Positions 12,795 to 21,246 of a stretch of DNA of 64,000 bases are shown here, piece by piece (the first letter of the stretch is position 1; the number at the start of each line of letters is the position of its first letter). The notes under the pieces were generated by a model. That model saw only the letters and a list, made by a program, of their open reading frames with translations, made no database searches and was not told where the DNA came from. The translations under genes were made by a program, and so were the position numbers. Source of the stretch: Flavobacterium sp. WC2421 (GTDB lineage: Bacteria; Bacteroidota; Bacteroidia; Flavobacteriales; Flavobacteriaceae); the NCBI RefSeq assembly GCF_040822115.1, contig NZ_CP162004.1, forward strand, positions 3,147,001-3,211,000. The letters are read 5' to 3'.

Positions 12795-14672
12795 TTAATT
12801 TTTTATTTTTCTCACTTTATCCAACCACGTATATTTTAAAATAATCGAAGTAATCAAGAAAATGACTAGTGATACTATCGTTTTGGGATAATCTCTAATT
12901 ATAAAAAATATTGGAAGGACAATCATGCTTGATTGCCATATAATTCCAATAAGACAGTTCAGCATATCTTTTGTAAAATCATTATTTTTTTCAAAAGTTA
13001 GATCTTTACTTTTTAGTTCATTATAAACTGGTTTCCACCATCCCCAAGGTCTTACATTAGTATAAAATGATTTTAACACTTCTATATCTGTAGGTTTACT
13101 AAAGAAAGTCCCTAGCAAGCAACCCAAAGTAGAGAAGGTCAATATAACTGGAAACAAATAGATAGCTTGCATTTCAGACAAATCGTATAGAAATGTTCCA
13201 GAAGTGAAGTTCCCTTTATTTTGGTCTAAAACAAATTCTAAAGACGCAACCACTAATCCAGAAAACATACCCCAAAAATACCCCCAACCATTGAAACGCC
13301 ACCATATCCATTTTAAAAAGTTGGCTGCTACATAACCCCCAAACAATGCACTTGTTATCCATAAGGTCAAGGAATTAATAGAATCAGCAAAGAAGCCCAT
13401 AAAAACACCCAAACCAACTACTAAGAAAGAAGCAACTTGACTTATTTTAATATAATGAGAACTAGACTCATTTGGCTTAAAATATTTTTTATATAAATCA
13501 TTAACAATATAGGCTGGTCCCGCATTTACAAATGCAGAAAAAGTAGACATAAATGCCGCTAACAATCCAGCTAATAACAGTCCTTTTATTCCAACGGGAA
13601 TATGAAGATTAATTACTTTTGGCATTAATACTTCTAAATCGGCACCACTTAAATTTGGATTAATAGCCATTTCAGGAGCTAAGGTTACCAATGCTATTAC
13701 AACGATTCCAGCAATTAATAAATATCTAGGAATAAACAAAATAAGGTTTGTAAAACCACTCATGTATGCGGCCTCTTTTACAGATTTAGTGGAAAGAATT
13801 CGTTGCAAATCATAACTTGGTGTTGGTCCAGCTATACTAGCAAAAAAACCTTTAAACAAAGACATTCCCACTAATGAACCAAACATTTTATAGCCTTCAG
13901 TATTAATTAAATTATCAAAAGCTTTGAATTTTGCCCCCCAGTGTGATCCTAATTCCGCAGAAAAGAATACATTTTTCCATTCAGGAGTAATTACAGAATT
14001 AATTTGAACATCAGTGTAATTAATCAATGTATAGCCAGCAACAAGTACTCCTGCTATCACCATAATCCCGTATTGCAATACTTCGGTTGCCACCACCGAA
14101 AACATACCTCCTTTTATCGTGTAAATTGTTGTTAAGAAGATAACCAATAAAGCATACGATTGCTCCGAATTTAATACCATCATATCTCCTATTTGAAGGG
14201 CTAAATTCCAAGGTAAAATAATGGTCATAAACTTACCAATTCCTTCAAAAAAGTAGGCGATAAAACCTATCGTAGAAACAATGGCAAAAACAGCTACAAT
14301 TATATGAGAAGCTTTACCTGCATTGTCGTTACCAAAACGGGTTAAAATCCATTCAGATCCTGTCATGGTATTTGATTTACGGATCCAAACTGCCAAAAAC
14401 ATCATGACAAAGATTTGGTTCCAAATAGGCCAAAGCCACATAAACATAAAACTTTTGACACCATATAAAAACAATACCCCAACCATCCAAGCCGTTCCAG
14501 ATACGTCAAACATACCTGATCCGTTACTTAAACCTAGATAATACCACTTTATAGAATTTCCCCCTAAAAAATAATCATCTAATCCTTGCGAAGCTTTTCT
14601 AGAAATCCAAACTCCAATACCTATGGTTAATATTATATAAAATACAATTATTGATACATCAATGCTATCCAT
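12795..14672 (-). CDS. sodium:solute symporter (SSS family)
   Basis: A 625-residue integral membrane protein with about 14 hydrophobic segments spread over its length. It belongs to the sodium/solute symporter family (SglT/PutP-like): DYFLGGNSIKWYYLGLSNGSGMFDVSG and GLLLAGLLAAFMSTFSAFVNAG are typical, the latter holding the Ser/Thr-rich sodium-site helix. Its start overlaps the stop of the upstream GH92 gene by one base (TAATG), so the two are translationally linked. Being next to a cytoplasmic GH130 phosphorylase, it may bring in a released sugar such as Man-GlcNAc, mannose or GlcNAc (inference). Confidence 0.9.
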   Translation of the reverse strand: MDSIDVSIIVFYIILTIGIGVWISRKASQGLDDYFLGGNSIKWYYLGLSNGSGMFDVSGTAWMVGVLFLYGVKSFMFMWLWPIWNQIFVMMFLAVWIRKSNTMTGSEWILTRFGNDNAGKASHIIVAVFAIVSTIGFIAYFFEGIGKFMTIILPWNLALQIGDMMVLNSEQSYALLVIFLTTIYTIKGGMFSVVATEVLQYGIMVIAGVLVAGYTLINYTDVQINSVITPEWKNVFFSAELGSHWGAKFKAFDNLINTEGYKMFGSLVGMSLFKGFFASIAGPTPSYDLQRILSTKSVKEAAYMSGFTNLILFIPRYLLIAGIVVIALVTLAPEMAINPNLSGADLEVLMPKVINLHIPVGIKGLLLAGLLAAFMSTFSAFVNAGPAYIVNDLYKKYFKPNESSSHYIKISQVASFLVVGLGVFMGFFADSINSLTLWITSALFGGYVAANFLKWIWWRFNGWGYFWGMFSGLVVASLEFVLDQNKGNFTSGTFLYDLSEMQAIYLFPVILTFSTLGCLLGTFFSKPTDIEVLKSFYTNVRPWGWWKPVYNELKSKDLTFEKNNDFTKDMLNCLIGIIWQSSMIVLPIFFIIRDYPKTIVSLVIFLITSIILKYTWLDKVRKIKN

Positions 14673-16921
14673 TACTTTACTGATTTAATAGTTAAACCCC
14701 ATTTTTTATTAGGTTCAGATCCCATAACGAAATATAAAATACCACCTTGTAAAAGTTGTTGATGTGAAATTGTTGTTTGGTTGAATACAACTCCATTTAG
14801 AGTAGCCGATTGAATGTAGAAATTCTTGTTGGAAACATTTTCTGCCTGTATAACAAATGTTTTTCCATCTTGAAGATGAATTGTTGATTTTTCAAAAATT
14901 GGACTTCCTATTTCGTACTCACCAGAAGCTGGATTCATAGGATACAATCCCATTGAACTAAATACATACCAAGCTGACATTTGACCGCAATCTTCGTTAC
15001 CACTCAATCCATTAGGTGTAGTATTGTATTGTGTATCTAAAATATAATGCACCCAATACTGTGTTCTCCATGGTTCATTAGCATGATTAAACATATAGGA
15101 AATGTGATGACTTGGCTCATTACCATGTGCATATTGTCCGATTAATCCCGAAATATCTGCAGAAACATTATCTCCAGTTATCTCTGAACTTTCAGTAAAT
15201 AATTGTTCTAAACGTTTTACGAAAATGTCGTTGCTTCCATTTAATGCAATAAAGTCATCTACATTTTGTGGTACAAACCAACTGTGTTGCCAAGCATTAC
15301 CTTCCGTATAATCAGTATGTTCTCTATGATTAGAGTGTTTTGGATCAAAAGGTGTATTCCACGTTTTTCCGTCTTTTGATTTTCCACGCATAAAGCCAGT
15401 TATTGGATCAAATAAATAGCGATACGCTTGAGAACGTTTCAAGAAATAATCATAATCCTCATTTTTTCCTAATTCTTTAGCCATTTGAGCTACACACCAA
15501 TCATCATAAGCATACTCTAAAGTTATTGTTACTGATTCATCCAGTAAGTCATAAGGAATATAACCGTATTGTTTGTATAAATTCAATCCGCGTTCGTCTT
15601 GCATCATGGTTGCTTTCATAGCGGAATAGGCTTTTTCAGCATCAAACCCTTTTATTCCGTTTTTATACGCATTAAGAATCACAGGAATCGAATGGTAACC
15701 TGTCATCGTATTGGTTTCATTCCCGTATAAGGTCCAAACAGGCAATATTTTTTTAGTTTCGTAATAAGCTAACATAGAATTTACAATATCCGAAGACTTG
15801 TCAGGAGCTAATAAAGTCAACAAAGGATTTTCGGCTCTAAAAGTATCCCAAAGCGATAATGTAGAATAAGCCGTGTAATTAGTAGCAGTTATAATTTGGT
15901 CATCCTCTCTTCTAAACTGTCCGTTCTTATCACTATAAGTAACTGGCGCTAATTGGGCATGGTAAACAGCAGTGTAAAACATCGTTTTTAGCGAATCAAT
16001 TGGAGTTTCCACTTCAATTTTGGATAATGTATTACCCCAAATTGTTTTGGTTTCTGATTTTGTAGTTTCAAAATTTCCAGTATCTAAATTCTCTTTGGCA
16101 TTAGCCAAACTAACCGAAGACAAAGCTACTTTTACAAACAACTCATTGTTTTTATTATTAACAAAAAACAATTGCGAAGTTACTTTCTCTCCCGAAGTTG
16201 TAGTTCCTTTTATAACTTTTCGGTCAGCAATTAATTCCTGTCCTGTAATAGACTTAGAAAATTGAGCCACAAAAAATACTTTTTGATTTTTAGCCCAACC
16301 TGTGCTGTAACGATAACCACTTATGGTATTATCATTTTCAATCGTAATCCCTGTTTTTGTTGATTTGTCCCAATTGATTGCAAAACCAAGATCCACTACT
16401 ACAGACTGCATGTCATTTTTAGCAAATGTATATTTATGATAAGCAGTACGTTTTGAAGCCGTTAACTCCACATTAATTTTAGGGGTTTCAAGAAAAACTT
16501 GGTAATATCCAGGTATTGATGTCTCATTAGAATGGCTATATGTCGACTTATAGGCAAGTAAATCTCTAGAAGTAGGTTGTGCTTTTAAATCTACCTTTTT
16601 ATTTATTGGCATAAATAATATATCGGCCAAATCACCAATACCTGTTCCGCTTAAATGCAAATGGCTAAAACCTGCCACTATGGAATCAGAATAATGGTAG
16701 CCCGAACACCAATCCCAGCTAGAAACACCATTATCAGGACTTACTTGAAGCATTCCAAAAGGAACGGTTGCTCCTGGATAAGTATGCCCGTGCCCACCAG
16801 TACCAATAAACGGATTAACATGTTCGATAAAAAGTAACTTAGAGCTATCATTTTTATCTATCTTTATCTTACAACCTGTAAGTAAACCTGCAGCTAAAAT
16901 AAATAAGGAAATTTTCTTCAT
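14672..16921 (-). CDS. GH92 alpha-mannosidase lipoprotein, first gene of the operon
   Basis: A 749-residue GH92 enzyme and the first gene of the long minus-strand operon. Lipoprotein signal ILAAGLLTGC, then HVNPFIGTGGHGHTYPGA, SLWDTFRAENPL, QYAHGNEPSHH and LSGNEDCGQMSAWY, all standard GH92 motifs. It is paralogous to the GH92 at 7327-9561; having two similar and one divergent copy in one operon suggests they cover different alpha-mannose linkages of high-mannose or trimmed N-glycans. The 128-base region upstream separates it from a divergent LytS-type kinase, the probable regulator. Confidence 0.95.
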   Translation of the reverse strand: MKKISLFILAAGLLTGCKIKIDKNDSSKLLFIEHVNPFIGTGGHGHTYPGATVPFGMLQVSPDNGVSSWDWCSGYHYSDSIVAGFSHLHLSGTGIGDLADILFMPINKKVDLKAQPTSRDLLAYKSTYSHSNETSIPGYYQVFLETPKINVELTASKRTAYHKYTFAKNDMQSVVVDLGFAINWDKSTKTGITIENDNTISGYRYSTGWAKNQKVFFVAQFSKSITGQELIADRKVIKGTTTSGEKVTSQLFFVNNKNNELFVKVALSSVSLANAKENLDTGNFETTKSETKTIWGNTLSKIEVETPIDSLKTMFYTAVYHAQLAPVTYSDKNGQFRREDDQIITATNYTAYSTLSLWDTFRAENPLLTLLAPDKSSDIVNSMLAYYETKKILPVWTLYGNETNTMTGYHSIPVILNAYKNGIKGFDAEKAYSAMKATMMQDERGLNLYKQYGYIPYDLLDESVTITLEYAYDDWCVAQMAKELGKNEDYDYFLKRSQAYRYLFDPITGFMRGKSKDGKTWNTPFDPKHSNHREHTDYTEGNAWQHSWFVPQNVDDFIALNGSNDIFVKRLEQLFTESSEITGDNVSADISGLIGQYAHGNEPSHHISYMFNHANEPWRTQYWVHYILDTQYNTTPNGLSGNEDCGQMSAWYVFSSMGLYPMNPASGEYEIGSPIFEKSTIHLQDGKTFVIQAENVSNKNFYIQSATLNGVVFNQTTISHQQLLQGGILYFVMGSEPNKKWGLTIKSVK

Positions 16922-17049
16922 AGGAATCTATCTGTATATAAAAATAAAATTATTTAAATTTAGCCTTTTTTAAAACTTATTTAGACAGACGACATATAAA
17001 CTGAGCTAAACATCAAAAAAAACAGTTTCAAACACTCATTCTTTAGAAA

Positions 17050-18108
17050 ATGAATTTCAATTCCAGCAAATTTTACAAAATACCATTACATTATCATATA
17101 ATATTTTGGTTGATTTATTTTTTATTCAACACCTTTCGATGGGGAAGTTATTTCAATGATTATCTCTACTCTTTTAAAACAAATTTATTGGGTTTCCCAA
17201 TTCACATTACCCTGTGTTATTTGAATATTTTAATTCTGATGCCTAATTTGGTGTATCGAAAAAAATATACACTATATATCCTTTCGGTTATTGCCGCATT
17301 ATTTATTATGGTTTTGGTAAAGTTTAATCTTACTTATCTTTTAATTAGCCATAATGTTTGGCCAGAAGGCCCCGAACAAATAGAAAAATTATCGTTTAAC
17401 TATTTTATAGACATGATGATTGGCGAACTTTATGTAATTACATTTGTTACAGCCATAAAAATTACATTTGACTTTTTAAATGAACAAAAAAGAGTAACCG
17501 ATCTTGAAAAATCACAATTAGAAACGGAGTTGCTTTTTTTAAAATCTCAAATATCTCCGCACTTTTTCTTCAATACACTTAATAACATATACTCGCTATC
17601 AGTAGAAAAATCAAATAAAACGCCAAAAGTGGTAATTAAACTTTCCGAGTTAATGCGTTATATGTTGTATGAAACAAAAAATAAGAGACAAACCTTAGAA
17701 AATGAAATTCTATGCATTCAAAACTATTTGGATTTAGAAAGAATCAGAAATGACGACCGATTAGAGATTAATATGTCCATTTCTGGAGATATTCATGATA
17801 AAGAAATAGGCCCCATTTTATTACTGACATTTGTTGAGAATGCTTTTAAACATGGCGTAAATAAAAATATTGGAAAAGTAAAAATTGACATTAGCTTCGA
17901 AGTTAAAGAAGATTTTCTTTATTTTACCATTAAAAATCCAATGCCTGCAATTACTAAACACAAAGACAATTTAAACAGATCAAGTGGTATTGGTATTGAA
18001 AATGTCAAAAAAAGACTGGAATTAGGATACAATAAAAATGATTATAAGTTAACTTTTAAAAATAAAAAGAATAGTTTTGTCGTTAAGCTTATCATTAAAG
18101 TGTCTTAG
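17050..18108 (+). CDS. LytS/YehU-type sensor histidine kinase
   Basis: A 352-residue membrane kinase. Four hydrophobic segments occupy roughly residues 12-145, with no large periplasmic domain. Then comes the His_kinase (PF06580 type) box QISPHFFFNTLNNIY, with the phospho-accepting His near residue 171, and a HATPase domain with the N-box TFVENAFKHG and GIGIENVKKRLEL. The partner is the LytTR regulator starting 68 bases downstream. The gene is divergent from the N-glycan operon, so the pair may control that operon (inference). It is similar in build to the kinase at 25413-26411. Confidence 0.93.
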   Translation: MNFNSSKFYKIPLHYHIIFWLIYFLFNTFRWGSYFNDYLYSFKTNLLGFPIHITLCYLNILILMPNLVYRKKYTLYILSVIAALFIMVLVKFNLTYLLISHNVWPEGPEQIEKLSFNYFIDMMIGELYVITFVTAIKITFDFLNEQKRVTDLEKSQLETELLFLKSQISPHFFFNTLNNIYSLSVEKSNKTPKVVIKLSELMRYMLYETKNKRQTLENEILCIQNYLDLERIRNDDRLEINMSISGDIHDKEIGPILLLTFVENAFKHGVNKNIGKVKIDISFEVKEDFLYFTIKNPMPAITKHKDNLNRSSGIGIENVKKRLELGYNKNDYKLTFKNKKNSFVVKLIIKVS

Positions 18109-18176
18109 CAAATGATATCTTTTTTTTTAGAATATACCCCTATAAATTATTTCGCTTAAAAAAATAATAGATTGAG

Positions 18177-18890
18177 ATGAAAGTAAATTGTTTGATTATA
18201 GATGATGAGCCATTGGCTATCAATGTTATTAAGAATCACTTAGAACATATTGAAAATTTTGAATTAATAAACAGCTTCAGTAATCCTATTGAAGGTTTTA
18301 ATTTTTTAAAAAACAACAGTGTTGATGTCATTTTTCTAGACATAAACATGCCTGTCCTTGATGGAATTAACTTTATAAAAAGTTTAGAAAACCCACCTTT
18401 ACTAGTTATTACCAGTGCCTACGACCAGTTTGCTATTGAAACCTACGAATTAGATGTTTTAGATTACTTAGTAAAACCTATTGAATTCCCTAGGTTGATG
18501 AAAGCGATAAACAAGATCAACAAAAGATTGGAAGGTACTTCTAAAGCTCCTCAAGAAAACAGTAAAGAAAATCCCTTCATTTTCGTTAAAATTGATAAAA
18601 AGAAAATGAAGAAAATCTTTTTAAATGAAATTTTAGTCATAGAAAGTCTAAAAGATTATTTAAAAATAAATACATTAACAGGGAAATACATCATTCACAG
18701 TACGCTTGCTGATTTTACAAACTTATTACCTGAAAGAGATTTTATAAGAATACATCGATCTTACACTATTGCTATCGATAAAATTGATGCTGTTGAAGGA
18801 AATAGTATAGAAATAGAAGGACTTAGATATGTTATTGGAAGGTCATACATCGACGAAGTAAAGCAAAGAATTCTAAACTCATCGATCTAA
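18177..18890 (+). CDS. LytTR-family response regulator
   Basis: A 237-residue regulator. The N-terminal receiver domain has the acidic pair in LIIDDEPLA, the phospho-acceptor Asp in VIFLDINMPVLDG, and the conserved Lys in YLVKPIEF. The C-terminal ~100 residues form a LytTR DNA-binding domain with KIFLNEILVIESLKDYLKI and FIRIHRSYTIAIDKI. LytTR proteins bind pairs of direct repeats. It is paired with the upstream LytS-type kinase; the N-glycan operon, the nagB-like gene and the fucosidase gene are candidate targets by position. Confidence 0.94.
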   Translation: MKVNCLIIDDEPLAINVIKNHLEHIENFELINSFSNPIEGFNFLKNNSVDVIFLDINMPVLDGINFIKSLENPPLLVITSAYDQFAIETYELDVLDYLVKPIEFPRLMKAINKINKRLEGTSKAPQENSKENPFIFVKIDKKKMKKIFLNEILVIESLKDYLKINTLTGKYIIHSTLADFTNLLPERDFIRIHRSYTIAIDKIDAVEGNSIEIEGLRYVIGRSYIDEVKQRILNSSI

Positions 18891-18911
18891 AATTCAAAAA
18901 AAGAGGTATAT

Positions 18912-18941
18912 ACTTAAAGTACTCGAAGAGCTACTTTAAGT
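18912..18941 (+). terminator. strong hairpin after the LytTR gene
   Basis: Ten-base perfect arms ACTTAAAGTA and TACTTTAAGT, with an inner CTC-GAA-GAG stem, giving an almost unbroken hairpin 21 bases past the stop codon. There is no clean T-run afterwards, so it may be an RNA-stabilising 3' hairpin rather than a classical terminator. Confidence 0.5.
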
Positions 18942-19100
18942 CAAATTACAACTATTTTTAATTTAAAATTTGGTGAAAAAATTAAATTTTCAGTACTTAT
19001 TTTTGGCATTTACAGATTGCTAAAGACATGAAAAAAACATCTAGTGCTCCTTCGCTTTCATGTTACATTCTTTTTATTCATTTTTCACAAAATTTATTAC

Positions 19101-19134
19101 AAAAAAAATGCAACCAAAAAGATGATTGCATTTT
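19101..19134 (-). terminator. rho-independent terminator of the nagB-like gene
   Basis: Perfect 9-base arms AAAATGCAA and TTGCATTTT around a 12-base loop. On the minus strand the stem is followed by a run of eight T. It lies 66 bases after the end of the NagB-deacetylase gene. Confidence 0.8.
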
Positions 19135-19199
19135 AAAACCAAGGTAACTAACCTAAACAAATTATAAACCAAATAATTTACTGTATTATAACACCAAAA

Positions 19200-21131
19200 C
19201 TAGAAATGATAGCGTTTAAAAGCTTCTATGGCTGAATAATCCGCCAATCCCAAATCATGATATTTTTTTGCTGTTAATCTATTTCTATCTTCTGCGCGTA
19301 CCCAAAACTCTCTGCTATCGTCCCCTTGGAACATCACTCCATCTTTTTGAGATTGGTGATAAAAAATAGCATGACGTTTTTTAAGTACTTGATCCGGACT
19401 CATTGGTACTGCCATCTCAATTTGATACGATTCCCATTCATGCCAAGCTCCACGGTACAACCATACCCAACAATCATCCATATAACTATTATGTTTCAGT
19501 CGCTCTAAAGCTTCAAACAAACTATCCAAACACACCTTATGTGTTCCATGCGGATCAGCTAAATCGCCTGCAGCATAAATTTGATGTGGTTTTATGTCTT
19601 CAATGAGATTACACATAATATCTATATCAGCATCTGTAAGATTCCCTTTCTTTACTGTTCCAGTTTCATAAAAAGGAAGATCAAGAAAATGAACATTTGA
19701 ATCCGCAACTCCTAAATATCTTGTAGCACCTAAAGATTCACTTCTTCTAATTGAGCCCTTTAATTTTCGAACTTCAATCGTATCAATATCATTTTTAGAC
19801 TTATTTTTTAAAAATTTGATGATACTATCAGATTCACTAGACACTGAATTTAAAACCGTAGAAACTTCGGCAAATTTTAGTGCTTCATCATTTGAAACAG
19901 CTATATTACCTGAAGTTTGATAGGCAACATGTACATCATGTCCTTGCTCAACTAATCGATCAAAAGTTCCTCCCATTGAAATAACATCATCATCGGGATG
20001 TGGGCTAAAAATGATGATTCGTTTTTGCTCTGGTCTCGCACGTTCCGGTCTATAAGTATCATCCTCATTGGGTTTTCCACCAGGCCATCCGGTAATGGTA
20101 TGCTGCATTTTATTAAACATTTTTATATTTAAATCATATGCAGTCCCTTCTTCTGTTAAAAGACTAGACATTCCGTTATCGTTATAATCTTTATCCGTTA
20201 ATTTAAGAAACGGCTTCTTCGTTAATTCACTCAACCAAGCAACAGCCTTCAATTTTAACTCTTCGGTCCATAAACATGATTTTACCAACCATGGTGTTTT
20301 TACACGTGTTAACTCCGACGAAGCCTCAGTATCTAAAACAAACGTTGTGTTATTATGTTCTTGCAAATAGGTCGCAGGAACTTGAGAAGACACATCTCCT
20401 TCAATTGTTTCCTTTATGATTCCTGCTTTACTAATTCCCCAACCAAGAAGTACAATTCTTTTGGCATTTTTTACAGTACCAATCCCCATTGTTATTGCTT
20501 TTCTAGGAACATTATCAATTCCTAAAAACGCAGGTGCAGCGTCCATACGTGTTAAATGATCTAGCGTAATACTTCTAGTACCAGAATTGATATGCGAGCC
20601 TGGTTCATTAAAACCTATATGCCCAGTCCTTCCAATACCTAAAAGTTGAAAATCTAACCCACCATAGGATTTAATCTTCATTTCATAATCTATACAGTAT
20701 TGTTGTAGTTCTTCATTACTAACTTTTCCATCTGGGATATTTATATTTTCAGGGTTAATATCTACATGATCAAAAAGATACTCATGCATAAAGTGATAAT
20801 AACTCTGAATATTATTTTTATCCATCGAATAATACTCATCTAAATTAAAGGTTACCACATTCGTAAAGCTCAACCCTTCTTCCTTATGCAATCTAACCAG
20901 TTCTTCATACACTTTAATAGGTGAAGATCCAGTTGCCAAACCTAAAATACAAGGCTCATTCAATTCTTCTTTTCTCTGAATTAAATTTGCTATTTCTTGC
21001 GCTACTAATACTGAAGCTTCTTTCGATGAATCAAAAATTACATTATGAATTTTTTCAAAACGTGTTTCTTCAAACTTTCCTGCTTCCTTGAAGCCTATAC
21101 CCTTTTTAAAACTTATACCTTCTTTAATCAT
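19200..21131 (-). CDS. nagB: glucosamine-6-phosphate deaminase fused to a PIG-L/LmbE-type deacetylase
   Basis: A 643-residue two-domain protein without a signal peptide. Residues ~30-290 are NagB: VVTFNLDEYYSM, HEYLFDHV and the hallmark GRTGHIGFNEPGS near residue 171; NagB converts glucosamine-6-phosphate to fructose-6-phosphate and ammonia. Residues ~360-640 are a PIG-L/LmbE deacetylase domain: IIIFSPHPDDDVISMGGT near 375 and DPHGTHK near 528 supply the expected zinc ligands. The deacetylase half could remove the acetyl group from GlcNAc-6-phosphate or a related sugar, making one protein do NagA- and NagB-like steps (inference). It fits a GlcNAc-releasing glycan locus. It starts 115 bases after the fucosidase gene. 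Confidence 0.93.
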   Translation of the reverse strand: MIKEGISFKKGIGFKEAGKFEETRFEKIHNVIFDSSKEASVLVAQEIANLIQRKEELNEPCILGLATGSSPIKVYEELVRLHKEEGLSFTNVVTFNLDEYYSMDKNNIQSYYHFMHEYLFDHVDINPENINIPDGKVSNEELQQYCIDYEMKIKSYGGLDFQLLGIGRTGHIGFNEPGSHINSGTRSITLDHLTRMDAAPAFLGIDNVPRKAITMGIGTVKNAKRIVLLGWGISKAGIIKETIEGDVSSQVPATYLQEHNNTTFVLDTEASSELTRVKTPWLVKSCLWTEELKLKAVAWLSELTKKPFLKLTDKDYNDNGMSSLLTEEGTAYDLNIKMFNKMQHTITGWPGGKPNEDDTYRPERARPEQKRIIIFSPHPDDDVISMGGTFDRLVEQGHDVHVAYQTSGNIAVSNDEALKFAEVSTVLNSVSSESDSIIKFLKNKSKNDIDTIEVRKLKGSIRRSESLGATRYLGVADSNVHFLDLPFYETGTVKKGNLTDADIDIMCNLIEDIKPHQIYAAGDLADPHGTHKVCLDSLFEALERLKHNSYMDDCWVWLYRGAWHEWESYQIEMAVPMSPDQVLKKRHAIFYHQSQKDGVMFQGDDSREFWVRAEDRNRLTAKKYHDLGLADYSAIEAFKRYHF

Positions 21132-21195
21132 TTGTCAGTAATTCATTTAATTAATACTATAAAATTAAGTATTTGCTAGTTGTTCAAAATAAAAA

Positions 21196-21208
21196 TTCGA
21201 CTAATAAC
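21196..21208 (-). promoter_or_regulatory. candidate operator upstream of the nagB-like gene
   Basis: Minus-strand GTTATTAGTCGAA, 65 bases before the start codon. It matches 11 of 13 bases of GTTGTTGGTCGAA upstream of the fucosidase gene (23453-23465), and in both cases TATTT follows a few bases later. Suggestive of a shared regulator site; not proven. Confidence 0.35.
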
Positions 21209-21246
21209 CAGTAGTCTTCGGCAAAGAACATAATTATCAACTTTAA

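Larger units (their letters stand above)
18891..19199. other. 309-base intergenic region between convergent genes
   Basis: No coding sequence is supported here. It holds a long hairpin just after the response regulator (18912-18941) and a clear minus-strand terminator for the nagB-like gene (19101-19134). The rest is AT-rich spacer. Confidence 0.7.
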
